From: Actinomycetes bacterium
Lineage (GTDB): Bacteria > Actinomycetota > Actinomycetes > Streptosporangiales > Streptosporangiaceae
Assembly: GCA_025964575.1 (NCBI GenBank)
Contig: JAOPYO010000035.1
Location: forward strand, 1 to 64,000
Length of the DNA stretch: 64,000 nt
Direction of reading: 5' to 3'
Below, in pieces: positions 55,995-64,000 of this stretch. The first letter of the stretch is position 1; each line of letters starts with the position of its first letter. The notes beneath the pieces were generated by a model. That model saw only the letters and a list, made by a program, of their open reading frames with translations. It did not search any database and was not told where the DNA came from. Both the position numbers and the translations under genes were made by a program.

Positions 55995-57191
55995 GTGGAT
56001 TTTATTCGATCCGACAATGATGAGCCCGCCGGAGACCTGTTCGGCTTGGCCCAGACCGTGGCCACCCTCACCGGCGGCATCGTCAGCATCGAGGACTCCT
56101 CCTACCGGGTGCTCGCCTACTCGCAGTCCACCGACGAGGCGGACGAACTCCGCCGGCTGACGATCCTCGGCCGCCAGGGCCCGGAGGCGTACATGCGGCT
56201 GCTCCGTGAGTGGGGGATCTATCAGCGGCTCCGCGACGGGAACGCGGTCGTCAGGGTGGCGGAGCGGCCCGATCTCGGCATCCGGGAACGCCTCGTGGTC
56301 GGCGTGCACGCCGGTCCGCAGTTCCTCGGCACGATCTGGGTCCAGGAGGGACGGGAGCCCTTGCGCTCACCGGCCGAGCGGGAACTGGCCGGCGCGGCCG
56401 TGCTGGCCGCGCGGTACCTGGTCCATGAACGGGCCGAGCCGTCGTCCGCCGCCCGGCGCAGGGCGGATCTGCTCCGGAGATTGCTGGACGGCCAGGAAGA
56501 CCTGGCAGTCCAGCTCGGGGTGGATCCGGCGTCCCGGTGCGCGGTGGTGGCACTGGAGCCTGGAACAGGCGAGACGCCCGACCCGACCCTTGCGGAGCTT
56601 TGGCAGACCCGATTGGTGGCCTTGGTGGCGCTGCACTCGGCCACCTTCCGCCGCGCTGCGGCGGTGACGGTGATCGGGACCCGGGTCTATGTGCTGTTGC
56701 CGGACCTCGAGGCGGAGCCGGCCGGTGCCCTGGCACTGGTACGGGAGATCACCGCGAGCGCCTCCGCCAGCCTGGGCGTCCCGGTCCGGGCGGCCCTCGG
56801 GCGTGCCGTGAACGGTGTCGGCGGCCTGGCGCACTCGCGCCGGGAGGCCGATCGGGTGCTCTCCGCCCATACCGGGCCAGGCCTCGCGACCTTGGACGAC
56901 GTACGGGGCGAGGTGCTGCTCGGGGAGGCGCTCGGACTGCTGACGGCCGGGCAGTGGTCCGGCGACGAACGGCTCGGCACGCTCAGCGCCGAGGTGCTGG
57001 CCGGCCTGCGGGCCTATCTGGACGCGTTCGGCGAGGTCGGTGCGGCGGCGAGCGCTCTGCACGTGCACCCGAACACGGTCCGCTATCGCGTACGCCAGGC
57101 CGTGCGGCTAGCCGGCCTCAACCTCACCGACCCGCGCGAACGCCTCGTCGTCATGCTCCAGCTCCGCCTCCTCGACGGCCCCCGCGCCTGA
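55995..57191 (+). CDS. PucR-family transcriptional regulator
   Basis: C-terminal PucR HTH: LRAYLDAFGEVGAAASALHVHPNTVRYRVRQAVRLAGLNLTDPRERL; divergent from pruA. Confidence 0.9.
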   Translation: MDFIRSDNDEPAGDLFGLAQTVATLTGGIVSIEDSSYRVLAYSQSTDEADELRRLTILGRQGPEAYMRLLREWGIYQRLRDGNAVVRVAERPDLGIRERLVVGVHAGPQFLGTIWVQEGREPLRSPAERELAGAAVLAARYLVHERAEPSSAARRRADLLRRLLDGQEDLAVQLGVDPASRCAVVALEPGTGETPDPTLAELWQTRLVALVALHSATFRRAAAVTVIGTRVYVLLPDLEAEPAGALALVREITASASASLGVPVRAALGRAVNGVGGLAHSRREADRVLSAHTGPGLATLDDVRGEVLLGEALGLLTAGQWSGDERLGTLSAEVLAGLRAYLDAFGEVGAAASALHVHPNTVRYRVRQAVRLAGLNLTDPRERLVVMLQLRLLDGPRA

Positions 57192-58070
57192 CCGGCCACT
57201 ACGGCCGAGCCAGACCCCGCCAAAGGCCAGCAGCCCGCCGCCCGCCCCCAGGAGGGACGGATGACTGCCCAGCAGCACCGCCTCCAGCACGATCGTCACG
57301 ATCGGGACCGCATAGAGGATCGCCGTGCCGTCGCCGACACCGCCTCGGCGCATCGACGCCGCCCAGGCGGTGTAGCCGATCGCGGTCGAACCGATGCCGA
57401 GGTAGAGGCCGGCCGCGAGTACCGACGGCTGGGCATTGGTGATCCCCCGGACCGCGTCCGGGAGCGCGTAGCAGGTGCATAGCAGACCCGCCAGGGCGGC
57501 GCCGGCCGTCGCTTCGAGGGCGCCGAGCCGGGACAGGATCGGCTGCTGGACGATCGTGAAGATCGATACCGTCAGCGCCGCCCCGAGGACGCACAGGGCA
57601 CCGTAACTCAACCGCAACGTCCCTGAGCCATCGGCGAACGCGACCAGCCCGGTGCCGGTGAAGCCGATGAGCAGACCGGCCCAGCCGCGTTGTCCCTGCC
57701 GCTCGCGCAGCAGCACACCACCGAGCACGGCGCTGAACAGCGGGGTCGCGTTGAGCAGCAGGCTGGTGGTGCCGGGGTCCACGCTCTGCTGGCCGGTGTT
57801 CAGCAACAGGCTGTAGCCGGCGAATCCGACGGCGCCACCGATGGCGACGCGGATGAGGGTCCGCCCGTCCAGGCGCGGCCGCGCCCTGCCGCGCCGCCAG
57901 CCGGCCCCGAGCATGCCGCCCAGGACCAAAGTGGCCACTCCAAGCCGCAGTGCGGTGAGAGCGGTCGGCGAGAAACCGCGGAGCGCGATGGGGACGGCGA
58001 GATATGTCGAGCCGGAGGCGACGACCGTGAGGACGTCCGCTGTTCCGAAGGGCAGGGCGCGGGGCTGCAC
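57108..58070 (-). CDS. EamA/DMT-family transporter
   Basis: Ten TM segments; VDPGTTSLLLNATPLFSAVLGGVLLRERQGQRGWAGLLIGFTGTGLVA. Confidence 0.85.
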   Translation of the reverse strand: MQPRALPFGTADVLTVVASGSTYLAVPIALRGFSPTALTALRLGVATLVLGGMLGAGWRRGRARPRLDGRTLIRVAIGGAVGFAGYSLLLNTGQQSVDPGTTSLLLNATPLFSAVLGGVLLRERQGQRGWAGLLIGFTGTGLVAFADGSGTLRLSYGALCVLGAALTVSIFTIVQQPILSRLGALEATAGAALAGLLCTCYALPDAVRGITNAQPSVLAAGLYLGIGSTAIGYTAWAASMRRGGVGDGTAILYAVPIVTIVLEAVLLGSHPSLLGAGGGLLAFGGVWLGRSGRSGAGAVEEAELEHDDEAFARVGEVEAG

Positions 58071-58130
58071 GAGGGGGTGGCCTTCCGGATGAACTCAAGG
58101 GGGCTATTGACGTAATTGGGCAGGGCGTGC

Positions 58131-58163
58131 ATTATTTCGCACCATTGCACGATTAAGTCGCAC
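58131..58163 (+). promoter_or_regulatory. Direct repeats ATTATTTCGCAC / ATTAAGTCGCAC, 21-bp period
   Basis: 10/12 identity, two helical turns apart, between divergent EamA and SBP genes. Confidence 0.4.
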
Positions 58164-58227
58164 GACCGGACGATACACGCCCCCCGATCCAGCCCGCACG
58201 GGCCGCGGGACTTTGAAGGAGCAGCAC

Positions 58228-59805
58228 GTGAAGCACCTGGTGAACAGCGCGGGCCTGAGCCGCCGCGGCGTGCTCGGGGCCGGCCTCGGCCTGGCCGCGA
58301 CCTCCTTGCTCGCCGCCTGCGGCGGCGGATCCGGCACCTCCACGGCCGCGGCGAAGGGCGCCACCGGTGTGGCCCGCAAGGGCGGCACGCTCCGCATCGG
58401 CCGCCCACCGGCCTCGTCCGCGGAGACACTGGATCCGGCGAGCTCGCTCTCCGCGTACGAATACCTCGGTGCCTTGTACAACCGGCTGGTCAAGTCCGGA
58501 GCGGACGGCAGCAGCCAGCCCGACCTCGCGCAGTCCTGGGAGTCGGACAAGACCGCCAGCACCTGGACGTTCCATTTGCGCCAGGGAGTGACCTTCCACG
58601 ACGGCAAGGCCTTCACGTCGAAGGACGCCGCCTACACGATCCAGCACATGCTGGACAAGAAGACGGCCTCTCCCCAGGCGGGCGTGCTGAGCGGCTTCGT
58701 CGACCCGGCCGGCCTGCGGACCCCCGACGACCACACCCTGGTGGTCACGCTGAAGCAGCCGCACGCGGAGTTTCCGTCGCTGCTGACGAACTACAACTGC
58801 TACGTGATCCCGGACGGCTCCGCGGCCACGATCGGCCGCACCGGCATCGGCACCGGCCCCTTCAAGCTCCAGTCCTTCACCGCGGCCGGTAAGGGCGTCG
58901 TCGTGGCCAACAAGAGCTACTACGAAGGCGCCCCGAACCTCGACCAGATCGTGTTCTCCAGCATCGCCGACCAGCAGGCCCGGCTGAACGCCCTGCTCGC
59001 CGATCAGGTCGACCTGCTCGCCCAGACCGCACTGGACTACGCCAGCTCCAAGACCGTGCTCGCCTCGTCCAAACTGACCGTGGTCGCGAACAAGAACGCC
59101 ACGGTCAACGTGCTCCCGATGCTGTCCACCGCGGCCCCGTTCACCGACGTAAGGGTCCGGCAGGCGCTCAAGCTCGCCTACGACCCGGCGTCGGTCCTCA
59201 CGACCGCCGCGCAGGGCAAGGGGGTCGTCGGCCACGACAACCCGGTCCTGCCCACCGACGCCAACTACCTGAACTACTCGGTCACCCCTGACCCGGGCAA
59301 GGCCAAGTCCCTGCTCAAGGCGGCCGGCCACGAAGGCCTGCAGATCAAGCTCTACACCTCGTCCTACCAGGCCGGCTTCACACCGCTGGCGCTGGCCTTC
59401 GCCGACTCCGTCAAGCAGGCCGGCATCACGGCCAACGTGACCAACGCCCCGGCGGACTCCTACTACACCCAGGTCTGGATGAAGCGCCCGCTCTCCGTCT
59501 CCTACTGGTACACCGGGCGCCCGATCGACCAGCTCCTCGGCCAGTTCTTCCTCAGCGGCTCCGACTACAACGAGACCGCGTGGAAGAACCCGCGGTTCGA
59601 CGGGCTGATCGCCGCCGCCCGCAAGGAGACCGACGCCGCCAAGCGTCGCGCTCTCTACCAGGACGCGCAGAAGCTCGGCATCGACGAGGGCGGGCTCATC
59701 GTGCCGTTCTTCTCCGACCGGCTCACCGGCATGTCCAAGAACGTCGTCAACTACGCCGAGCACGGCTTCGAGTTCGACTACGTGCACATCGGCCTGAAGG
59801 CATAA
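58228..59805 (+). CDS. Peptide ABC transporter substrate-binding lipoprotein (SBP_bac_5)
   Basis: SRRGVLGAGLGLAATSLLAACGGG Tat/lipobox; LAQSWESDKTASTWTFHLRQGVTFHDGKAFTSKD. Confidence 0.94.
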   Translation: MKHLVNSAGLSRRGVLGAGLGLAATSLLAACGGGSGTSTAAAKGATGVARKGGTLRIGRPPASSAETLDPASSLSAYEYLGALYNRLVKSGADGSSQPDLAQSWESDKTASTWTFHLRQGVTFHDGKAFTSKDAAYTIQHMLDKKTASPQAGVLSGFVDPAGLRTPDDHTLVVTLKQPHAEFPSLLTNYNCYVIPDGSAATIGRTGIGTGPFKLQSFTAAGKGVVVANKSYYEGAPNLDQIVFSSIADQQARLNALLADQVDLLAQTALDYASSKTVLASSKLTVVANKNATVNVLPMLSTAAPFTDVRVRQALKLAYDPASVLTTAAQGKGVVGHDNPVLPTDANYLNYSVTPDPGKAKSLLKAAGHEGLQIKLYTSSYQAGFTPLALAFADSVKQAGITANVTNAPADSYYTQVWMKRPLSVSYWYTGRPIDQLLGQFFLSGSDYNETAWKNPRFDGLIAAARKETDAAKRRALYQDAQKLGIDEGGLIVPFFSDRLTGMSKNVVNYAEHGFEFDYVHIGLKA

Positions 59806-59807
59806 CC

Positions 59808-60758
59808 ATGCTGCTGTACGTCCTGCGCCGGCTCGCTCTCGCCATCGTGACGGTCTGGCTCGCCACTCTCGGGGTGTTCCTCGCGGCCCAGGCGCTGCCC
59901 GGCGATGTCGCCACCCAGCTCCTGGGCCAGAACGCCACGCCGAGCGCGGTCGCCACGATGCGGGCGGAGCTCGGCCTGGACAAGCCGCTGACCACCCGCT
60001 ACTTCGAGTGGATCAGCGGCACGCTGCACGGCGACTTCGGCACCTCGCTGGTCAACCACGCATCGGTCGGCACCGAGCTCGCATTGCGCCTACGCAACAC
60101 CCTGCTGATCGCCGGTGTGACCACCGCGCTCGGTGTGACGCTCGCGCTGGTGCTCGGCGTGGTGGCCGGGCTCACCCGGGACCGCTGGCCCGACCTGATC
60201 ATCTCGACGTTCAGCCTGGTAGGCATGAGCATGCCGGAGTTCGTCATCGCGACATTGCTGACGCTGCTCTTCGCGGTGGCGATCCCGATCTTCCCGGCCG
60301 TCGTCACCGCCGGGACGGACGCCACGATCGGGCAGCTGCTCCAGGCCATCTGGCTGCCCGCCCTGTCGCTGACGATCGTGATGGCCGCCTACATCCTGCG
60401 GATGCTGCGCACCAGCGTGATCGACACGATGGCCAGCGAATACGTGACCACCGCTCGGCTGAAGGGCCTCTCTCCGGCCGGCGTCGTGGTCAGGCACGCC
60501 CTGCCCAGCGCGCTGCTGCCCACCCTCAACGTGATCGCCATGAACATCGCGTGGCTGATCGGCGGTGTGGTGGTCGTCGAGACGGTGTTCAACTACCCCG
60601 GTATCGGCCTGCTCACCGTCGAGGCGGTGCGCAACAGGGACCTGCCGGTTCTGGAGGCCGTCGCGGCGCTCAGCGCGGTCACCTATGTCGGCTGCAACCT
60701 GCTGGCCGACCTGGCGGCGCCCGCCCTCAACCCTCGGCTCCGCAGGAGGTCGTCATGA
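59808..60758 (+). CDS. Peptide ABC transporter permease (DppB-like)
   Basis: LRRLALAIVTVWLATLGVFLAAQALPGD; EYVTTARLKGLSPAGVVVRHALPSALLP. Confidence 0.94.
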   Translation: MLLYVLRRLALAIVTVWLATLGVFLAAQALPGDVATQLLGQNATPSAVATMRAELGLDKPLTTRYFEWISGTLHGDFGTSLVNHASVGTELALRLRNTLLIAGVTTALGVTLALVLGVVAGLTRDRWPDLIISTFSLVGMSMPEFVIATLLTLLFAVAIPIFPAVVTAGTDATIGQLLQAIWLPALSLTIVMAAYILRMLRTSVIDTMASEYVTTARLKGLSPAGVVVRHALPSALLPTLNVIAMNIAWLIGGVVVVETVFNYPGIGLLTVEAVRNRDLPVLEAVAALSAVTYVGCNLLADLAAPALNPRLRRRSS

Positions 60759-61606
60759 CAGTCATCGTCAAGGCGAAACGGGTCCTCGGCGGCAACCGGG
60801 CGTCTCTCATCGGCTTCACGATCGTCGGCCTGAACATCGTGGTCGCGCTCGCGGCCCCCCTGCTCTCCCCCGGCTCCCCGGTCAAGAACGACGGGCTCAA
60901 CCCCATCGCGGGGCCCAGTCTGGCGCACCTGGCGGGGACCGACAAGATGGGCCGCGACGTGCTGTCGCGCACCCTCTACGGCGGCCGCATCGCGCTGACC
61001 GACACCCTGCTCGCGACGGTGGCCACCATCGTGGCCGGCACGGCGCTCGGCTGCATCGTGGCCTACCGCCGGGGCTGGCTGGACGAGATCGTGATGCGCC
61101 TGGTGGACGCCGTCCTGTCCGTACCGGCCCTGCTGTCCCTGCTGGTGATCGTCACGGTGCTCGGCTCGCACACCTGGGTCCTGGTGGTCGCGATCACCGT
61201 GGTGTACGCACCCTCCGTCGCCCGGGTGATCCGGGCCGCCGCACTCGAGGTGGTGCCACGCGACTATGTCACCGCGGCGCGCGCCCGGGGCGAGCGCATG
61301 CTGCCGATCCTCTGGCGTGAGGTGCTGCCGAACGTGCTGGACGTCGTGCTCGTCGAGTGCGCGATGCGGGCGTCCTGGGTGGTGCTGCTGGTCAGCTCGC
61401 TGTCCTTCCTCGGCGTGGGCGCCAACCCGCCCACCCCGGACTGGGGATTGATGGTGGCCGACAACAGCAGCCTGATCGCGGTGGCGCCATGGGCGAGCCT
61501 CGCGCCCATCGTCGCGCTGGCCTCGCTGGTGGTCGGACTCAACCTCGCCGCCGACGGCCTGTCCAAGTCGCTCGGCGTCGACCGGATGCGGGGGAACGCA
61601 GCATGA
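60755..61606 (+). CDS. Peptide ABC transporter permease (DppC-like)
   Basis: LAGTDKMGRDVLSRTLYGGRIAL; RDYVTAARARGERMLPILWREVLPN; ATGA overlap with dppB. Confidence 0.94.
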   Translation: MTVIVKAKRVLGGNRASLIGFTIVGLNIVVALAAPLLSPGSPVKNDGLNPIAGPSLAHLAGTDKMGRDVLSRTLYGGRIALTDTLLATVATIVAGTALGCIVAYRRGWLDEIVMRLVDAVLSVPALLSLLVIVTVLGSHTWVLVVAITVVYAPSVARVIRAAALEVVPRDYVTAARARGERMLPILWREVLPNVLDVVLVECAMRASWVVLLVSSLSFLGVGANPPTPDWGLMVADNSSLIAVAPWASLAPIVALASLVVGLNLAADGLSKSLGVDRMRGNAA

Positions 61607-63570
61607 ACGCACTACTCGAGATCGATGGGCTGTCCATCGCCTTCCGCTCCCCCAGCGGACCGGCCCCGGTGGTCACCGACGTCTCGGTCCGGCTCGGCGC
61701 GGGAGAGACGCTCGGGCTCGTCGGCGAGTCCGGCTGCGGCAAGTCCACCCTGGCCGGCACGATCCTCGGCCACCTGCGGCACGGTGCCATGATCACCGGC
61801 GGGTCGGTCCGGGTCGACGGCAAGGATCTGTTCGCGCTACCCGCCGCCGAGCTGCGTGCGCTCCGCGGCGGGATCGTGGCACTCGTCCCGCAGAACGCCG
61901 GGCACGCCCTGACCCCGACCATGCGGGTCGGCAACCAGGTCATGGAGGTGCTCAAGCTGCACCGGGGGCTGACCGGCGACGCCGCGCGCGCCGAGGCCGC
62001 CCGGCTGTTCGGCCAGGTCCGGCTCCCGCAGCCCGAGGTCTTGCTCCGCCGCTACCCGCACGCCCTGTCCGGCGGCCAGCAGCAGCGGGTCGCCATCGCG
62101 ATGGCCCTCGCCGGCGAGCCCCGGCTGCTGGTCCTCGACGAACCGACCACCGGCCTGGACGTCATCACCCAGGCCGGCGTGCTCGACCTGCTCGCCGAGC
62201 TGCGCCGGGAACTCGGCGTGGCGATGGTGATGGTCAGTCACGACCTCGGCGTCATCGCGCAAAATTGCGACCGGGTCGCGGTCATGTACGCGGGACGCCT
62301 GGTGGAGAACGGCCCGACCGGCTCGACGTACGCCACGCCCGCGCATCCGTACACCCGGGGCCTGCTCGCCTCTGTACCGCTGCTCGCTGATCCCGGCCTG
62401 CCACCTGCCATGCCGGGCAGCCCGCCGCTGCCTGGTCAGGCCGGGCCGGGCTGCGCGTTCGCCGACCGGTGCGCGATGGCCGAGGACCGCTGCCGGACCG
62501 GTGGCGCCCCGGCGCTGCTCCCGGTGGGCGACAGCGAGGTCGCCTGCCTGCGCGCCGAGGAAGTGCGCACTCTCCCGCCCGAAAAGCGTCCCCATCATGA
62601 GCGCGCCGAGTCGGGTGAGGCGGCACCGGTACTGGTGTCGCTGCGAGGTGTCGAGATCGACTACCGGCGGCGTCGTGCTCCCGGCACCGCGCCGACCGTC
62701 GCGGACATCGACCTCGACCTGTACCGCGGGGAGACGCTCGCACTGGTAGGTGAGAGCGGGAGCGGGAAGTCCACCCTCGCGTGGACGATCGCGGGCCTGC
62801 GCGCACCATCCGCGGGCACGCTCGCCCTCGGCGACGCCGACCTGGCGCAGCCGGTCGGCAAGCGCCCGTTCGCACTGCGGCGCGCGGTCCAGCTCGTGTT
62901 CCAGAACGCCGACACCTCGCTCAACCCACGCCGAAAGGTACGTGACGCGGTCAGCCGTCCGCTGCGGATCTTCAATTTGGGCGAGACCGACGAGAAGGTG
63001 ACCGGGCTGCTCGATGACGTAGGCCTCTCCCCCGCACTGGCCGGGCGGCTGCCTGCCCAGCTATCCGGCGGCCAGCGGCAGCGGGTCGGCATCGCCCACG
63101 CCCTCGCCGCCGAGCCACAGATCGTGCTCGCCGACGAAGTCGTCTCCGCACTCGACGTCTCGGTGCAGGCGTCGGTGCTGTCGCTGCTGGATAGGCTGCG
63201 CGCCGAACGCGACATCACCTACCTGTTCATCTCGCACGACCTGGCGGTGGTACGGAGTGTGGCCGACCGGGTCGCGGTCCTCTACCTGGGCCGGTTGTGC
63301 GAGATCGGGAATGTCGAGCACGTCTTCGGCGGGGTCAACCACCCCTACACCCGGCGGCTGCTCGGCTCGGTCCTCGAACCCGACCCGGGACGGCCGCGCG
63401 GACAGCACTCGGTGGAGGAGCCGGAGTCTGCGCCGCCGGCCGCCGGCTGCGCGTTCCAGCGTCGCTGCCCCGTGCGCGTCGAGGGGACGTGCGACACGGT
63501 CACGCCCCCGTGGCGGGAGGCCGGGGACGGCCACCGCATCCGCTGCCACCTTGATTTGGAAGTGCTGTGA
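61603..63570 (+). CDS. Fused DppD-DppF-type ABC ATPase (two ATP-binding cassettes)
   Basis: Two Walker A ([18 protein letters not shown]), two LSGGQ ([32 protein letters not shown]). Confidence 0.95.
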   Translation: MNALLEIDGLSIAFRSPSGPAPVVTDVSVRLGAGETLGLVGESGCGKSTLAGTILGHLRHGAMITGGSVRVDGKDLFALPAAELRALRGGIVALVPQNAGHALTPTMRVGNQVMEVLKLHRGLTGDAARAEAARLFGQVRLPQPEVLLRRYPHALSGGQQQRVAIAMALAGEPRLLVLDEPTTGLDVITQAGVLDLLAELRRELGVAMVMVSHDLGVIAQNCDRVAVMYAGRLVENGPTGSTYATPAHPYTRGLLASVPLLADPGLPPAMPGSPPLPGQAGPGCAFADRCAMAEDRCRTGGAPALLPVGDSEVACLRAEEVRTLPPEKRPHHERAESGEAAPVLVSLRGVEIDYRRRRAPGTAPTVADIDLDLYRGETLALVGESGSGKSTLAWTIAGLRAPSAGTLALGDADLAQPVGKRPFALRRAVQLVFQNADTSLNPRRKVRDAVSRPLRIFNLGETDEKVTGLLDDVGLSPALAGRLPAQLSGGQRQRVGIAHALAAEPQIVLADEVVSALDVSVQASVLSLLDRLRAERDITYLFISHDLAVVRSVADRVAVLYLGRLCEIGNVEHVFGGVNHPYTRRLLGSVLEPDPGRPRGQHSVEEPESAPPAAGCAFQRRCPVRVEGTCDTVTPPWREAGDGHRIRCHLDLEVL

Positions 63571-64000
63571 GGATCCGTACCGAGTTCCCCCGGAAGGTCG
63601 TCGTCCACGACGACGTGCGCATCCCGATGCGGGACGGCGCGACACTCTCCGCGCGGTTGTGGCTGCCCGAGGACGCTGTACAGAGTCCGGTCCCCGCGCT
63701 CGTCGAATACCTCCCGTACCGCAAGAGCGACTGGACGGCGCCGCGCGACGCGCAGCGCCACCCCTGGTACGCCGGCCATGGGTACGCCTCGATCCGCATC
63801 GACATGCGCGGTTGCGGTGACTCCGACGGACTGATGACCGACGAGTACACACCACAGGAGCAGCAGGACGCCGAGGACGCCCTCGCATGGATCGCGGCGC
63901 AGCCGTGGTGCACGGGGCGTACCGGAATGTTCGGCATCTCCTGGGGCGGCTTCAACAGCCTGCAGGTCGCCGCGCTCCGCCCGCCGTCGCTCAAGGCGAT
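63567..64000 (+). CDS. CocE/NonD (S15 X-Pro dipeptidyl-peptidase-like) hydrolase, truncated by window edge
   Basis: VHDDVRIPMRDGATLSARLWLP...ALVEYLPYRKSD...IDMRGCGDSDG...MFGISWGGFNSLQ. Confidence 0.9.
   Translation, partial: MRIRTEFPRKVVVHDDVRIPMRDGATLSARLWLPEDAVQSPVPALVEYLPYRKSDWTAPRDAQRHPWYAGHGYASIRIDMRGCGDSDGLMTDEYTPQEQQDAEDALAWIAAQPWCTGRTGMFGISWGGFNSLQVAALRPPSLKA

Noticed and set aside
1-64000. CRISPR arrays, tRNA/rRNA genes, prophage or complete IS elements
   Set aside because: No regularly spaced repeat array, no tRNA-like cloverleaf or rRNA signatures, no phage structural genes, no intact transposase ORF seen.
1-64000. A large novel biosynthetic or defence island
   Set aside because: Most genes are recognisable core metabolism; only isolated genes (AAA+ pair, repeats, RNA candidates) are unexplained.

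Overview
The window is 64 kb of high-GC actinobacterial chromosome; the gene content suggests Streptosporangiales, which is inference. It is mostly ordinary housekeeping and metabolic DNA. I found no rRNA, tRNA, CRISPR array, prophage or complete IS. Main blocks: (1) a tandem AAA+ protein with degenerate catalytic motifs beside an HTH-WYL-DinB fusion regulator; (2) an Rv2578c-type radical SAM gene behind two abutting SOS-like boxes; (3) a fluC-DUF190-fluC operon with a fluoride-riboswitch-like leader; (4) menaquinone genes menF, menD/C/B and menE; (5) a ChrA transporter, a sigma-70 factor and short dispersed operator-like motifs; (6) a nitrate/nitrite assimilation cluster (cbiX, NnaR-like HemD-wHTH, nirD, nirB, FAD/BFD oxidoreductase, molybdopterin nitrate reductase, narK) in which an in-frame duplicated 123-bp palindromic repeat extends one enzyme; (7) glmS; (8) a gene graveyard at 51.5-52.2 kb with chimeric fragments; (9) proline catabolism, a PucR regulator, a dipeptide ABC transporter and a CocE/S15-type hydrolase. 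Two unassigned structured-RNA candidates (about 6.60-6.77 kb and 50.12-50.33 kb) and several shared operator motifs are the least explained signals. All assignments come from reading the sequence and the supplied ORF translations. No database search was run.
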